Assembly (NCBI RefSeq): GCF_030056655.1
Contig: NZ_JASHIE010000011.1
Coordinates: forward strand, 124,001-188,000
DNA: 64,000 nt
Source: Flectobacillus rivi
GTDB taxonomy: Bacteria; Bacteroidota; Bacteroidia; Cytophagales; Spirosomataceae
Reading direction: 5' to 3'
Shown in pieces: positions 42,903 through 53,100 of this stretch; positions within the stretch are counted from its first letter, which is position 1, and each line of letters starts with the position of its first letter. The notes beneath the pieces are model-generated. The model was not told where the DNA came from, searched no databases, and worked only from the letters and a program-made list of their open reading frames with translations. The position numbers and the translations under genes were made by a program.

Positions 42903-45200
42903 ATGACCCATTTTCTAAAAAACTCAAAAATCTTAACACTTTTATTCGGCAGTTTGACGCTTGGTACACAAGCCCAAACCGTTGATAAAGTAAATGACCC
43001 CGTAGAATGGATTAATCCGTTGATGGGTACAGCTTCAAAGCCTAGTCTTTCTACAGGAAACACTTATCCAGCCATTGCTTTGCCTTGGGGGATGAATTTC
43101 TGGATGCCACAAACTGGAAAAATGGGCGATGGTTGGGCTTACACTTACGATGCCGACAAAATTCGTGGCTTCAAACAAACTCACCAACCAAGTCCTTGGA
43201 TCAACGACTATGGTCAGTTTGCGATTATGCCTATCACTGGCAAAATTCGCTTTCAGGAAGACCAACGTGCTAGCTGGTTTTCACACAAATCCGAAATTGC
43301 TAAGCCCTATTACTACAGTGTGTATTTGGCAGATCATGACGTTACTACCGAAATCACACCTACGGAACGTGCGGCTATGATGCGGTTTACCTTTCCGAAA
43401 ACTGACAGCGCTTTTGTAGTAATTGATGCTTTGGATAAAGGTTCTTTTGTGAAAATTATTCCTGAAAAAAATCAAATCATTGGTTATACTACCAAAAACA
43501 GTGGTGGCGTTCCCGAAAATTTCAAGAACTATTTTATCATTCAGTTTGACAAGCCTATTACTTACAAATCGGTTTGGAAAGCTAAAGAATTACTTGCGAA
43601 CGAATTATCAGTAACAGATAATCATGTTGGGGCGGTTGTAGGATTCAAAATTTCCAAACGTGGCGAGCAAGTAACAGCTAAAATTGCTTCTTCTTTTATC
43701 AGTTTTGAACAAGCTGAAATTAACCTAAAAGAAGTAGGAAATCAATCCTTCGAGGAGGTCAAAAACTTAGGAAAAGGTATTTGGAATACCGCTCTTTCAA
43801 GAATTGCAGTAGAAGGCGGCAGCGTAGACCAAACTCGTACTTTTTACTCGTGTTTGTATCGTACCATGCTTTTTCCAAGAAAATTCTATGAACTAGATGC
43901 CAAAGGAAAAGTTGTTCACTACAGCCCTTATAATGGTCAAGTATTGCCAGGCTATATGTTTACAGATAATGGTTTTTGGGACACCTTCCGTGCGGTATTT
44001 CCATTCTTTAACCTAATGCACCGTAATTTGAACTCACAAATTATGGAAGGGTTGGTCAATGCCTATAAAGAAAGCGGGTTTCTTCCAGAATGGGCAAGTC
44101 CCGGGCACCGTGACTGTATGATTGGTTCAAACTCAGCTTCCTTAATAGCCGATGCTTATATCAAAGGCGTTAGAGGTTTTGATGTTGAAACACTCTATCA
44201 AGCAATGTTGAAAAACAGTGAAAATGAAGGGCCATTAACATCGGTAGGTCGTAAAGGCGTAAAATACTACAACGATTTAGGATATGTACCTTATGATGTA
44301 AAAATCAACGAAAATGCTGCTCGTACACTTGAATATGCTTACGATGATTTCTGTATTTATCAGTTAGGAAAAGCATTAAATAAGCCAGCTTCAGAATTAG
44401 AGAGATTTGCCAAACGTTCACAAAATTACAAAAATCTCTATGACCCAAGTCACAAATTGATGCGTGGCAAAAATGCAGATGGTAACTTCCAATCACCTTT
44501 CAATCCGTTCAAATGGGGCGATGCGTTTACAGAAGGTAACTCTTGGCATTACACTTGGAGTGTATTCCATGACATTAAAGGATTATCAAATTTGATGGGC
44601 GGTAAAAAGGAATTTGCCAATATGTTGGATTCTGTTTTTGTGGTTCCGCCCGTTTTCGATGACTCGTATTATGGCTTTGTGATTCATGAAATTCGTGAAA
44701 TGCAAATTATGAATATGGGTAATTATGCACACGGCAATCAGCCTATTCAGCACATGCCTTACTTGTATAATTACGCAGGACAACCTTGGAAATCACAATA
44801 TTGGGTGCGCGAGGTGATGAACAAACTCTATCAGCCAACGCCAGATGGTTATTGTGGTGATGAAGATAACGGACAGACTTCTGCTTGGTATGTTTTCTCG
44901 GCAATGGGCTTCTACCCTGTTTGTCCGGGTACAGACCAATATGTATTAGGTGCTCCATTATTCAAAAAAGTAACCTTGTCACTTGAAAATGGTAAACAAG
45001 TTGTGATTAAAGCGCCAAACAATAGTGCTGATAACAAGTATATTGGCAATTTGAAATGGAATGGCAAAGATTATTCTAAAAACTGGTTAAGCCACAATGA
45101 TTTGCAAAAAGGAGCCACTTTGGATTTCTTGATGCAGTCAAGCCCAGCGACGAACAGAGGTGTATCGGAGACAGACATTCCTTATTCGTTTGTGAAGTAA
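42903..45200 (+). CDS. GH92 family glycoside hydrolase (alpha-1,2-mannosidase type)
   Basis: 765 residues with a signal peptide (about 1-25, ending GTQAQ). The GH92 signatures are present: NPLMGT near residue 38, GNTYPAIALPWGMNFWMPQT, DNGFWDTFRAVFPFF, EWASPGHRDCMIGSNSASL and GYCGDEDNGQTSAWYVFSAMGFYP, which holds the catalytic glutamate. GH92 enzymes remove alpha-mannose from glycans with inversion and need calcium. Export to the periplasm or surface is expected. It is not part of a linked PUL here: B12 genes diverge on the left and small membrane proteins lie on the right. A terminator follows at 45281-45315. Confidence 0.95.
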   Translation: MTHFLKNSKILTLLFGSLTLGTQAQTVDKVNDPVEWINPLMGTASKPSLSTGNTYPAIALPWGMNFWMPQTGKMGDGWAYTYDADKIRGFKQTHQPSPWINDYGQFAIMPITGKIRFQEDQRASWFSHKSEIAKPYYYSVYLADHDVTTEITPTERAAMMRFTFPKTDSAFVVIDALDKGSFVKIIPEKNQIIGYTTKNSGGVPENFKNYFIIQFDKPITYKSVWKAKELLANELSVTDNHVGAVVGFKISKRGEQVTAKIASSFISFEQAEINLKEVGNQSFEEVKNLGKGIWNTALSRIAVEGGSVDQTRTFYSCLYRTMLFPRKFYELDAKGKVVHYSPYNGQVLPGYMFTDNGFWDTFRAVFPFFNLMHRNLNSQIMEGLVNAYKESGFLPEWASPGHRDCMIGSNSASLIADAYIKGVRGFDVETLYQAMLKNSENEGPLTSVGRKGVKYYNDLGYVPYDVKINENAARTLEYAYDDFCIYQLGKALNKPASELERFAKRSQNYKNLYDPSHKLMRGKNADGNFQSPFNPFKWGDAFTEGNSWHYTWSVFHDIKGLSNLMGGKKEFANMLDSVFVVPPVFDDSYYGFVIHEIREMQIMNMGNYAHGNQPIQHMPYLYNYAGQPWKSQYWVREVMNKLYQPTPDGYCGDEDNGQTSAWYVFSAMGFYPVCPGTDQYVLGAPLFKKVTLSLENGKQVVIKAPNNSADNKYIGNLKWNGKDYSKNWLSHNDLQKGATLDFLMQSSPATNRGVSETDIPYSFVK

Positions 45201-45280
45201 AATTGTGATTATGGTTGTGGTACTTTTTTTAGAGCTCTCACAACCTTCTTCTATCTAATAAAGTCGACCACTTCTTTTCT

Positions 45281-45318
45281 AAAGCGCTTTTTGACATTTG
45301 ATCAGAAAGCGCTTTTTT
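45281..45318 (+). terminator. Intrinsic terminator of the GH92 gene
   Basis: Arms 45281-45294 and 45302-45315 (AAAGCGCTTT core, one G-U) with a run of T. It lies 80 bases after the GH92 stop. The rest of the 369-base gap to 45569 shows no gene. Confidence 0.8.
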
Positions 45319-45569
45319 AGTTTAAGGTGGGCAAGACGCTTAGGGTAACAATTTGATAGTCAAGTTCCCTTGCAAAAATTCTTAACAGATACTAGATTTA
45401 ATAAATCTACTAAAAGCCTGAGTGTTTTGGGTATAGTATAGTAATCATAAAACAGTACATAGATGAATCGTTTAATAAGTTAAAGTGACAAAACTTGCCT
45501 TGTTTTCGTTTAAACATAAAATTTGTACTTTATTAATAAATTCACTTAAATCTTAGGACATTCTCGCCT

Positions 45570-45953
45570 ATGAAATCTCAACAACTATTCCTTGCTATAG
45601 GATTTGCTATTATTACTACTTCAATTTATCAAGTAATTTCAGTCTGGAACACGCCGATTACCTCCAATATTCCAGTGCTGTTTTTCAATGTTTTTTTACT
45701 GGCACATTTCGCCCTAGCTCTCAAACATGTTTTGGCATCAGAGAAACTTTCTTATTTCTATGTAGGAGGGTTATTTGTAGCGATGAGCATCAATGGATTT
45801 ATGCTAAAAATGGAAGAAGCATCCTTGATTTCACAAGTTTTGCTTACTGTTACAACCGTTTCATTGAATTACGTGAAAGCTAGTATTGACGAGCAAAATT
45901 GGGAAGAAGATAATTATGTTTTACTCGATAAGAGAGAATTAGTGGAATTGTAG
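45570..45953 (+). CDS. Small four-helix membrane protein, function unknown
   Basis: 127 residues with four predicted membrane segments (about 5-25, 35-53, 60-78 and 86-102) and a charged cytoplasmic-type tail rich in Glu/Asp (DEQNWEEDNY). No motif was recognised. It is the first of three consecutive plus-strand genes for small membrane proteins of similar size. AT-rich upstream sequence. Confidence 0.65.
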   Translation: MKSQQLFLAIGFAIITTSIYQVISVWNTPITSNIPVLFFNVFLLAHFALALKHVLASEKLSYFYVGGLFVAMSINGFMLKMEEASLISQVLLTVTTVSLNYVKASIDEQNWEEDNYVLLDKRELVEL

Positions 45954-46145
45954 ATAATCGTTTGAAGCAAGCAATTCAGCTTTACCAAAATCCTTGATAA
46001 TTTTTCGTGTAGTAATATTTACGCCGAAACATTATCAGGGATTTTTTATTAAATCGTAAAATATTAAGTCAAAATCTATTGGTTTTTAATCACAACTTAT
46101 TAATTTAGAACTAGTTCACCTTTCATTCTTTTTAAAAGCAGTTAT

Positions 46146-46487
46146 ATGAAAAAGTTCTTAATCCCTCTCCTGATTTTATCAATAGTGAGTTTGATACTTT
46201 TTTGTCATTTCTTCGTTGGTATTTACCCAACACTCGACCAATTCCACCTATTTTTCGGAAGTACGATTACGGTCACAGGTATTTATCATCTGTATAACCT
46301 CCGAACAATTCTCAAGTCAATAAACTCCTTTAGTGATTTTAATTGGGATTATTTTTCATACAGCTTATCTATAAGCATTTTTCAAATCGTCTGTAGCTAT
46401 TCCGTATCAACCTGGTCTTTATTGGGGTTATTTTCTTTAAGTGCTGCCTACCGACTATGGAAAGTAGGCAAAAAAACACTATCATAA
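46146..46487 (+). CDS. Small membrane protein, function unknown
   Basis: 113 residues with membrane segments near 5-27, 33-52, 70-85 and 88-105, ending in a basic tail (RLWKVGKKTLS). There is no known motif. It is 192 bases after the preceding small membrane protein and 44 bases before the next, suggesting at least a two-gene unit. Confidence 0.62.
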   Translation: MKKFLIPLLILSIVSLILFCHFFVGIYPTLDQFHLFFGSTITVTGIYHLYNLRTILKSINSFSDFNWDYFSYSLSISIFQIVCSYSVSTWSLLGLFSLSAAYRLWKVGKKTLS

Positions 46488-46531
46488 CATTTTATTCCAC
46501 TCAAATTATTTCACCTAAACTATCACTCATC

Positions 46532-46861
46532 ATGAACCTTCACAAATGGTTACTAGTAACTGGCATACCTATTATTGTCAACGTTTGTTTTGCTCAATAC
46601 AAAACACTTCATTTTCCTTTTGACCAAAGCTCTATTTTATCCCTTTTCTTGATACTTATCAACCTTGTACTTTTTTATTTTTTGAGTAAATACCTTAGAA
46701 ATCCCGAAAGTAAAAACTCCTTTTTCCCCATAGAATATCTCTATGCTGGTTTATTGATCAATATAGGAATATTGTTCGATAATATGTCTTTAGTATTTGC
46801 CTTCATTACACTCGTCATCATCAATCTTAGAATGATAAGTTTAAAATTGGGAAAAGTATAA
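46532..46861 (+). CDS. Small membrane protein, function unknown
   Basis: 109 residues from the ATG at 46532. A longer reading from 46457 would overlap the previous gene and lacks membrane character. Hydrophobic segments lie near 6-22, 34-51, 66-82 and 84-102. No motif was recognised. It follows the previous gene by 44 bases and is closed by the hairpin at 46866-46904. Confidence 0.62.
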   Translation: MNLHKWLLVTGIPIIVNVCFAQYKTLHFPFDQSSILSLFLILINLVLFYFLSKYLRNPESKNSFFPIEYLYAGLLINIGILFDNMSLVFAFITLVIINLRMISLKLGKV

Positions 46862-46865
46862 ATGT

Positions 46866-46904
46866 AAAACCCTTGGAACTGCTCAAGGCTTTTCCAAGGG
46901 TTTT
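46866..46904. terminator. Bidirectional terminator after the small membrane protein genes
   Basis: Arms AAAACCCTTGGA (46866-46877) and TCCAAGGGTTTT (46893-46904) are perfect. The stem sits between convergent genes with T tracts in both directions. Confidence 0.8.
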
Positions 46905-46945
46905 CTTCAAGTACACCAATTTATTAAACTGGAATAACGGTCATT

Positions 46946-48418
46946 CTACAAATTAATTTTTTCCGTGTACTCATTCCCAAATCTATCAGTGGCTTTCACA
47001 ACAATCGTTTTGGCTTGTGATGAAGGTTGAGCAAAAAATAAATGATCTGTTAGCGTTGGATCAACGAATTTATGTTTTTTGGGTAAATCAGCGCCTGCAA
47101 AAAGCTCAATGGCTAAGGGGTCGAGTCCAATTTTTTGTTCCATTGCTCCTTTTGCTATTCCATCTTCCCACCATTCAACTTTCCACTTTTTGTCCCAGTT
47201 CCAAACATTGGCAATAATACTTTCTGGAAAATCCTTATTTACTCCTTTCGGATACACTTTCAATTGATACGTGGCAGGTTTGCCTGTTCCTTTGTAATAC
47301 CAAGAGATATTTCCACCATCAACCTGATACACGCCATATCCACTTGGTGAGCCATCCGTGCAAATGGGACCTGTCCACCATGCACCGCAAACCGTTCCGT
47401 GGACGTGCTCGATGATATTGCCTTCCTCCCATTTTTCATTCACGTGGGTATGTCCCGACATAATATGTGCTTGGAATGGTTCTAGCATTTTGTACAATTG
47501 ACGTCTATTGGCAACAGTTCCACCTAATTCCTCCTCTTTTAGTTTATTACGACGAGCATGACCCGTGTTAGTCGGAATATGCAGGCTCACTACAACAGTT
47601 GAACCTTTGGGCACAGAAGCCAAATCTTGTTCCAGCCAATGCAATTGATTTTCTGTTAGATACCCAACGTATTTCTTGGCAGTACCCATAAAAAACACAT
47701 CGTCCAGAACCACATAGTGAACTTTGCCACGATTGAATGAATAGTAGGTTGGACCAAAAGTATTTTTAAAGGTTTTTGAAGAAAAATCGTCAGTTCTAGC
47801 ATCCAAATCCATGTCATGGTTACCAATCACACTAAAAAATGGAATCTGAGCTTTTCCAAAAGCTGAAATATAATCATCCAACAATTCAAAATGATCCCAA
47901 ACTAGATCTCCACAACCGATACCATGAAAAAGAGTATCCTTAGGAGCGACTTTTACCAATTCAGCCAAATCTTCGCCAGACTTTTGAAGTTCTTCAGCAT
48001 CTTTTTTAGAAATAATCTGAGGGTCAGCCCATACCACAAATTGGTGTTTGGTATCGTCAACAGATAAAGGGTTTATGGTAAAGTTTGCTTGAAAAGAACT
48101 TTTAGTCGTATCTATTTTTTGATAAAAACGAGCAACTCCCTTTTCATTGGGAAATTCATATCCTGATGGCACACTGATATATACAAACTCAGCTTGCGAA
48201 TGCACCTTGATTTGGTATTTACCATTATTATCGGTTCTAACCACTGTGTAACCATCTGTCACTGATACCTGAGGAATACCTTTGCCGTTGGCAGAAACAG
48301 TACCTTTTATTGTGACAAATTCAGTGTTGGTAGACTGGTCATTTTCTAGCACAGAGGGTGAACTTAGCACAGCCCCTCCTATTCCAAAATTCTTAAGAAA
48401 ATTTCTTCTACTAAACAT
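46946..48418 (-). CDS. Exported calcineurin-like metallophosphoesterase
   Basis: 490 residues. The twin-arginine-like leader MFSRRNFLKNFGIGG suggests Tat export. A Cna-B/carboxypeptidase-like beta domain (about 35-115) precedes the phosphoesterase core. Metal-binding blocks are WADPQ (first motif, DPQ instead of DxH), GCGDLVWD, GNHDMD, SLHIPT and SGHTHVN. A C-terminal domain (about 390-490) completes the calcineurin-like C-terminal architecture. It follows susD on the same strand after a 305-base gap, and may act on a phosphorylated substrate taken up by that SusCD pair. Confidence 0.9.
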   Translation of the reverse strand: MFSRRNFLKNFGIGGAVLSSPSVLENDQSTNTEFVTIKGTVSANGKGIPQVSVTDGYTVVRTDNNGKYQIKVHSQAEFVYISVPSGYEFPNEKGVARFYQKIDTTKSSFQANFTINPLSVDDTKHQFVVWADPQIISKKDAEELQKSGEDLAELVKVAPKDTLFHGIGCGDLVWDHFELLDDYISAFGKAQIPFFSVIGNHDMDLDARTDDFSSKTFKNTFGPTYYSFNRGKVHYVVLDDVFFMGTAKKYVGYLTENQLHWLEQDLASVPKGSTVVVSLHIPTNTGHARRNKLKEEELGGTVANRRQLYKMLEPFQAHIMSGHTHVNEKWEEGNIIEHVHGTVCGAWWTGPICTDGSPSGYGVYQVDGGNISWYYKGTGKPATYQLKVYPKGVNKDFPESIIANVWNWDKKWKVEWWEDGIAKGAMEQKIGLDPLAIELFAGADLPKKHKFVDPTLTDHLFFAQPSSQAKTIVVKATDRFGNEYTEKINL

Positions 48419-48509
48419 ATATTTTGGTTGTTTTTATAGCTAAATATTAATGCTGAATTGTGAATTAGTGGTGTAAGAAGGTTGAGTTTTATCATTAAAA
48501 TAAAATTGA

Positions 48510-48570
48510 TGTAGCTGCAACTCTTGCGGTTGCAGCACTCAAAATGGCAACCGCAAGAGTTGCAGCTACA
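48510..48570. repeat. 24-bp perfect inverted repeat in the susD-phosphoesterase gap
   Basis: Arms 48510-48533 and 48547-48570 are exact reverse complements (core TGCAACTCTTGCGGTTGC) around a 13-base loop. No T tract follows. It lies between the phosphoesterase start (48418) and susD stop (48724), so it could limit read-through. The same gap has AATTGTGAATTAGT-type repeats at 48454-48477 and 48684-48717 shared with 57214-57256. Confidence 0.7.
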
Positions 48571-48723
48571 CCCAAAAAACGATAAATAAGAACTTTATTG
48601 AACAAAATAAAAAACTTCATACAACACTAATTCCAAATGGCAATTTTCAAATACAAAACACTGATTATTAAAATTTTACACCCACAATTCATCACTCACA
48701 ACTCAGCACTCACAATTACTTCC

Positions 48724-50160
48724 TTACTTCGTCCACCATGTTTTGGTATTGATATCGTCTCCTCCCATTTGTGCTACTGCCTTGTCGTAATTGGCACGAT
48801 TAAGTGATTGCGTCGATAAGGGATATTTTAATCTCATCGGCATTTTGCCATTGTTTTCAACACCTTTCCCAACTGGCAAAATAGGATATCCTGTACGCTT
48901 ATATTCAAACCATTGTTGCATATCATTGAAAAATAGAGCAATGTATTTTTGCGTCATAATTTGTTGGAGAGTTCCGTTGTAGGCAACGCCCGAACGAGTC
49001 AAAAAATCCGTTGGTTGCGTTGCACCCCAATATTTCATCGAAGCAGAAATACCTTTCTCATAATGGTCTTTGGGACTATCGGTGGTATATCCTTTGAACG
49101 CTGCCTCAGCCAACAAAAACTCTACCTCCGCATATTGCAAGATAGTACCTAAAATTAAAGAAGTTTTAAGATTTTTGTTAAGTTTTGAAGAACTTATCGC
49201 ATTCATCGCTGGACCGTCGGCTATGGTATAACCGCTTGGAATACCTGTGTATTTACCGCTGGCTTTGGTAGCCCAAATATCCAATCTTGGGTCAGACCAA
49301 GTGCTTAGGGTTTTGATAAAAAACTCAGAAACGGCATTTGCTCCGTTAAAATCATAATCACGGGCACTGGTAAAGGGATTTAGTAATGGCGTGACTTGGG
49401 TAAATTTCAAAGCAGCACTTTCGTCAGAACTAGCCATTAATGGGTATTTGTCGGGGTTTGCCAACATGGCTTTCAATTGTGCTTGTAAAGCTGGAGATTT
49501 GGCTTCACCACGCATTAATAGGCGTAAACGAAGCGAATTAGTAAATTTTTTCCAGCGCAAAGTTCCTACTGTACTCTTATCTGCTCCAAACAAGGCATCT
49601 TGTCCTAAAGTTAAGGTTTTACTTACGTCATAAAGCGTATTGGCAGTATCCAGCTTTGCTATCAAATCGGTATAAATGTCTTCTTGTTTATCAAAAGCGG
49701 GATTTACTACATAATTTGGATACCCTTTCAATGCTTGTGAATAGGGAATATCGCCATAAATATCGGTCAGATTCGCAAACAACCAAGCCTTTAAGGTAAG
49801 TCCGATGGCTAGGTAATTGGGCTGTGACATGGCTTTTGCCTTTTGAATCATATCTTCAATATTGGTCAATGACAAATAATAATTGCTCCACATATAATCT
49901 GACTCACTCGGAAAAAGCACATATCGATGAAACACCGTATTGCCTTCGGTCAAAGAAACTGTTACTTGCATCAACTCATTATTGAGACGATGGCTTCGAC
50001 TCAAACCAGTGTTAACTCCTTCCAAAATGGCAGTATTCATAAAGCTACCAGCTGTGGCGGACGATACCCCTTCTGGGTCGTGATTGAGTTCCTCCATGCC
50101 TTCTGTACAAGACGTCAGAGCTACGATAAGAAAAAGATATAAAAAGATAAGTTTTTTCAT
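48724..50160 (-). CDS. SusD/RagB family outer-membrane lipoprotein (SusD-like_2 type)
   Basis: 478 residues from the ATG at 50160; a longer frame to 50226 overlaps susC and lacks a leader. The lipobox LTSC (C18) is followed by Thr-Glu-Gly-Met. TPR-rich SusD-type body: NYLAIGLTLKAWLFANLTD, DIYGDIPYSQAL, EVEFLLAEAAFKGY. SusD proteins are surface lipoproteins that cap SusC and bind the ligand. The gene starts 10 bases after the SusC stop, the typical pairing. Confidence 0.94.
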   Translation of the reverse strand: MKKLIFLYLFLIVALTSCTEGMEELNHDPEGVSSATAGSFMNTAILEGVNTGLSRSHRLNNELMQVTVSLTEGNTVFHRYVLFPSESDYMWSNYYLSLTNIEDMIQKAKAMSQPNYLAIGLTLKAWLFANLTDIYGDIPYSQALKGYPNYVVNPAFDKQEDIYTDLIAKLDTANTLYDVSKTLTLGQDALFGADKSTVGTLRWKKFTNSLRLRLLMRGEAKSPALQAQLKAMLANPDKYPLMASSDESAALKFTQVTPLLNPFTSARDYDFNGANAVSEFFIKTLSTWSDPRLDIWATKASGKYTGIPSGYTIADGPAMNAISSSKLNKNLKTSLILGTILQYAEVEFLLAEAAFKGYTTDSPKDHYEKGISASMKYWGATQPTDFLTRSGVAYNGTLQQIMTQKYIALFFNDMQQWFEYKRTGYPILPVGKGVENNGKMPMRLKYPLSTQSLNRANYDKAVAQMGGDDINTKTWWTK

Positions 50161-50170
50161 GTTATAAAAA

Positions 50171-53100
50171 TTAGAAAGATATAGTAAGGTTTGCTCCCAT
50201 AGTACGCGTAGATGGGAATTGTCCAACTTCTAAACCTGGGGTGATCGTAGCATTATCGAGCGTAGATGTTTCGGGGTCAAAAGCAGGGAAAGTTGACCAT
50301 ACAAATAAATCACGACCGTAAATTCCGATACTTGCAGTTCTTAAGAAAGTCTTACGAAGCACTTTTGCAGGAATGGTGTAAGCCAAACGAGCCTCTCGAA
50401 GTTTGACAAATGAAGCGTCAAATGTATTAGCCTCCACATTGTCACGACCATACCATTTGTTGTAATACGTTACGATATTAGTCGCTTTGGTGGTATTAGG
50501 CACATATTGTCCGTCGGCATTGAGCGTTACACCTTGTCCAATGATACCGTCATATCTACCTGCTAAGGTGGCTGTATTTTTACCTTGTTCACCCAAAATA
50601 GAATTCGTCAAAGAGAAAATTCTACCACCTTGTCGAATATCAAATAGTACAGATAAACTCCAGTTTTTGTATTTAAAATTATTAGAAATACTTCCCCTCC
50701 AATCAGGATTTGTATTGCCAAGGTTAACGAACTGATCGGTAAGCACAGGGTATCCATCTTTGTCAAATACAATTTGTCCTTCTGGCGAACGCTTAAAGCC
50801 TAGTCCGTAAATTGTTCCTAAAGGTTGTCCTTCTCTGGCTTCGACTGTCACACGGCTACCAACATATTTTGCCAGTATTACACTTCCTGTTTCGTTGTTT
50901 AACTCCAATACTTTATTCCTATTCATCGACCAATTGACTGTTACATCCCACGAAAAGCCAGCGTAATTTTTCACAGGATTGCCATTTAAGGTTAATTCGA
51001 CACCTTTGTTTACGACTTTACCCATGTTGATCAATGAAGAGCTATATCCTGAAGCATATTCCACTGGTGCATACAAGATTTGGTCAATGGTAGTTTGTTC
51101 ATAAACGGTAGCGTCCAAACTCAAACGATTTTTGAAAAAACGCCATTCCGTTCCTGCCTCAAAGGAGTTATTTCTTTGTGGCTTTAGATTCGGATTGGCA
51201 ATCACATTAGGACTTTCGAGTTCACCCGGGAAAGTACCTGAGTTATAGATTTTTTCTAGATTATAGGTTCCTAAGCGAGCGTCATAGCCTACACTGGCGT
51301 AAGCACCACGGATTTTACCATAGCTTATCCAATTAGGCATATTAGTCATTTGAGATAAAACCAAACTCAAAGTAGCTGAAGGATAAAAGAAAGAATTATT
51401 TTGTTTTGGTAAAGTACTACTCCAGTCATTACGACCTGTAACATCCAAAAAGGCAAAATCTTTGTAACCAAGGTTAACAAAACCATACAAACTGTTAATA
51501 CGCTTTTCGGCACGGTCACTTTGGGTGAGAGGTAATTGTTCAGAATTTGCCAAATTATACACCCCTGGAATCACCAAGCGGTCAGCTAATTGATTGGTAA
51601 ATTTTTGACTTTGTTTCAAAATATTTCCTCCAAAACTGGTTGTCACTTGCCAAGTTTTTTCAAGTGGCAATTTGTATTTCAACAAAAAATCAGAGTTAGA
51701 TTCGAGGTTAAATACATTTTGCTGACGGTACATACCCGCTTGAAATTTTTGGGTATTCTTAGGACGTTGTTGCGAACGAAATTCATAACCCATATCCAAA
51801 CCAGTACGCACCGTTAAATCCAAGCCTTTCAAAATATTGTAGGTAGCCGACATAGTACCCGTTACATTATGACGACTCGATTTGTTCAGCATTTCATATA
51901 CAATCAAATAAGGATTATCAATCAAAGAACTAAAAGGGTGATTTTGTTCCAAACCTTCTTTTCCTGGCAACCAGTAAGGCTGATACCAATCCAAATTAAC
52001 ATTCGGATTTTGGAACGCAATAAAGTACATAATCGACTGGTTGTTGTAGCCCGTCGACGGAAGGTTATCGCTAAATTTATTGTAATAATTGACCTTCGCA
52101 GCAGTACTCAACTTTGCCGAAATCTGTGAATTATTTGAGAAACCTAAACTAATACGTTCATAGCCTGTATTAGGCAAAATCCAGTTATTTTTCATTTGGG
52201 AAAGACTCAAACGAGTATTGCTTTTGTCTTTCACATTGGTAATCGAAATATTGTTTGACAGGGTTACTCCTTGCTCAAAAAAGTTTTTGCGATTGTCTGT
52301 ATAGGGTTTCCATGGTGTTCTTTCGGTAAAAGCACCATTGGCATCACGCGGTGAGTCATATTGATAAAATGATTGACCATCAAATTTAGGTCCCCAAGCC
52401 GAACTTGTACTTTGCGTTCCTGCACCATCTGCCGTTGTACCATAAGAGTAATAATTCTGCCCTGCCGTTCCTTGCCCGTATTGGTATTGATAGTCTGGCC
52501 AACGATTTACTTGGTCAACACTTACATAAGAGTTAAAAGACACCCCAAGACCTTTTTTGTCTTTACTTGCGCTCTTGGTCGTGATAATAATCGCCCCATT
52601 GCCTGCACGAGAGCCGTACAAGGCTGATGCCGCAGGACCTTTTAGTACGTTGATAGACTCGATATTATTAGGGTCAATATCTGTTAGCGCACTTCCAAAA
52701 TCGATAGGAGAATCGCCACCTAAATAGGCTCCATGTCCTACACCCTGAAAAGAAGTGTTAATCGGTTCGCCATCGACTACGATTAAAGCACCAGGGGAAT
52801 TGAAATCCAAAATACTTTCGCCACGCAGTGTCACACGGCTACTTCCCATAGGACCATCGGTTTTGGTTAGGTTCAAGCCTGCAACTTTACCTGATAGTGC
52901 ATTCATAAAGTTGTTGGATGGTGCATCCGTCACTGCTGAACCATCTAGTTTTTGGGTAGAATATCCTAAGGCTTTTTCCTCTCTTTTGATACCTAAGGCT
53001 GTTACTACTACCTCATTGAGATATTTGTTATCCTCTGATAACTGAACATTGAGACGGTTTCTTCCTTTTATTGGAACCTCTTGTGAAGTAAATCCCACAA

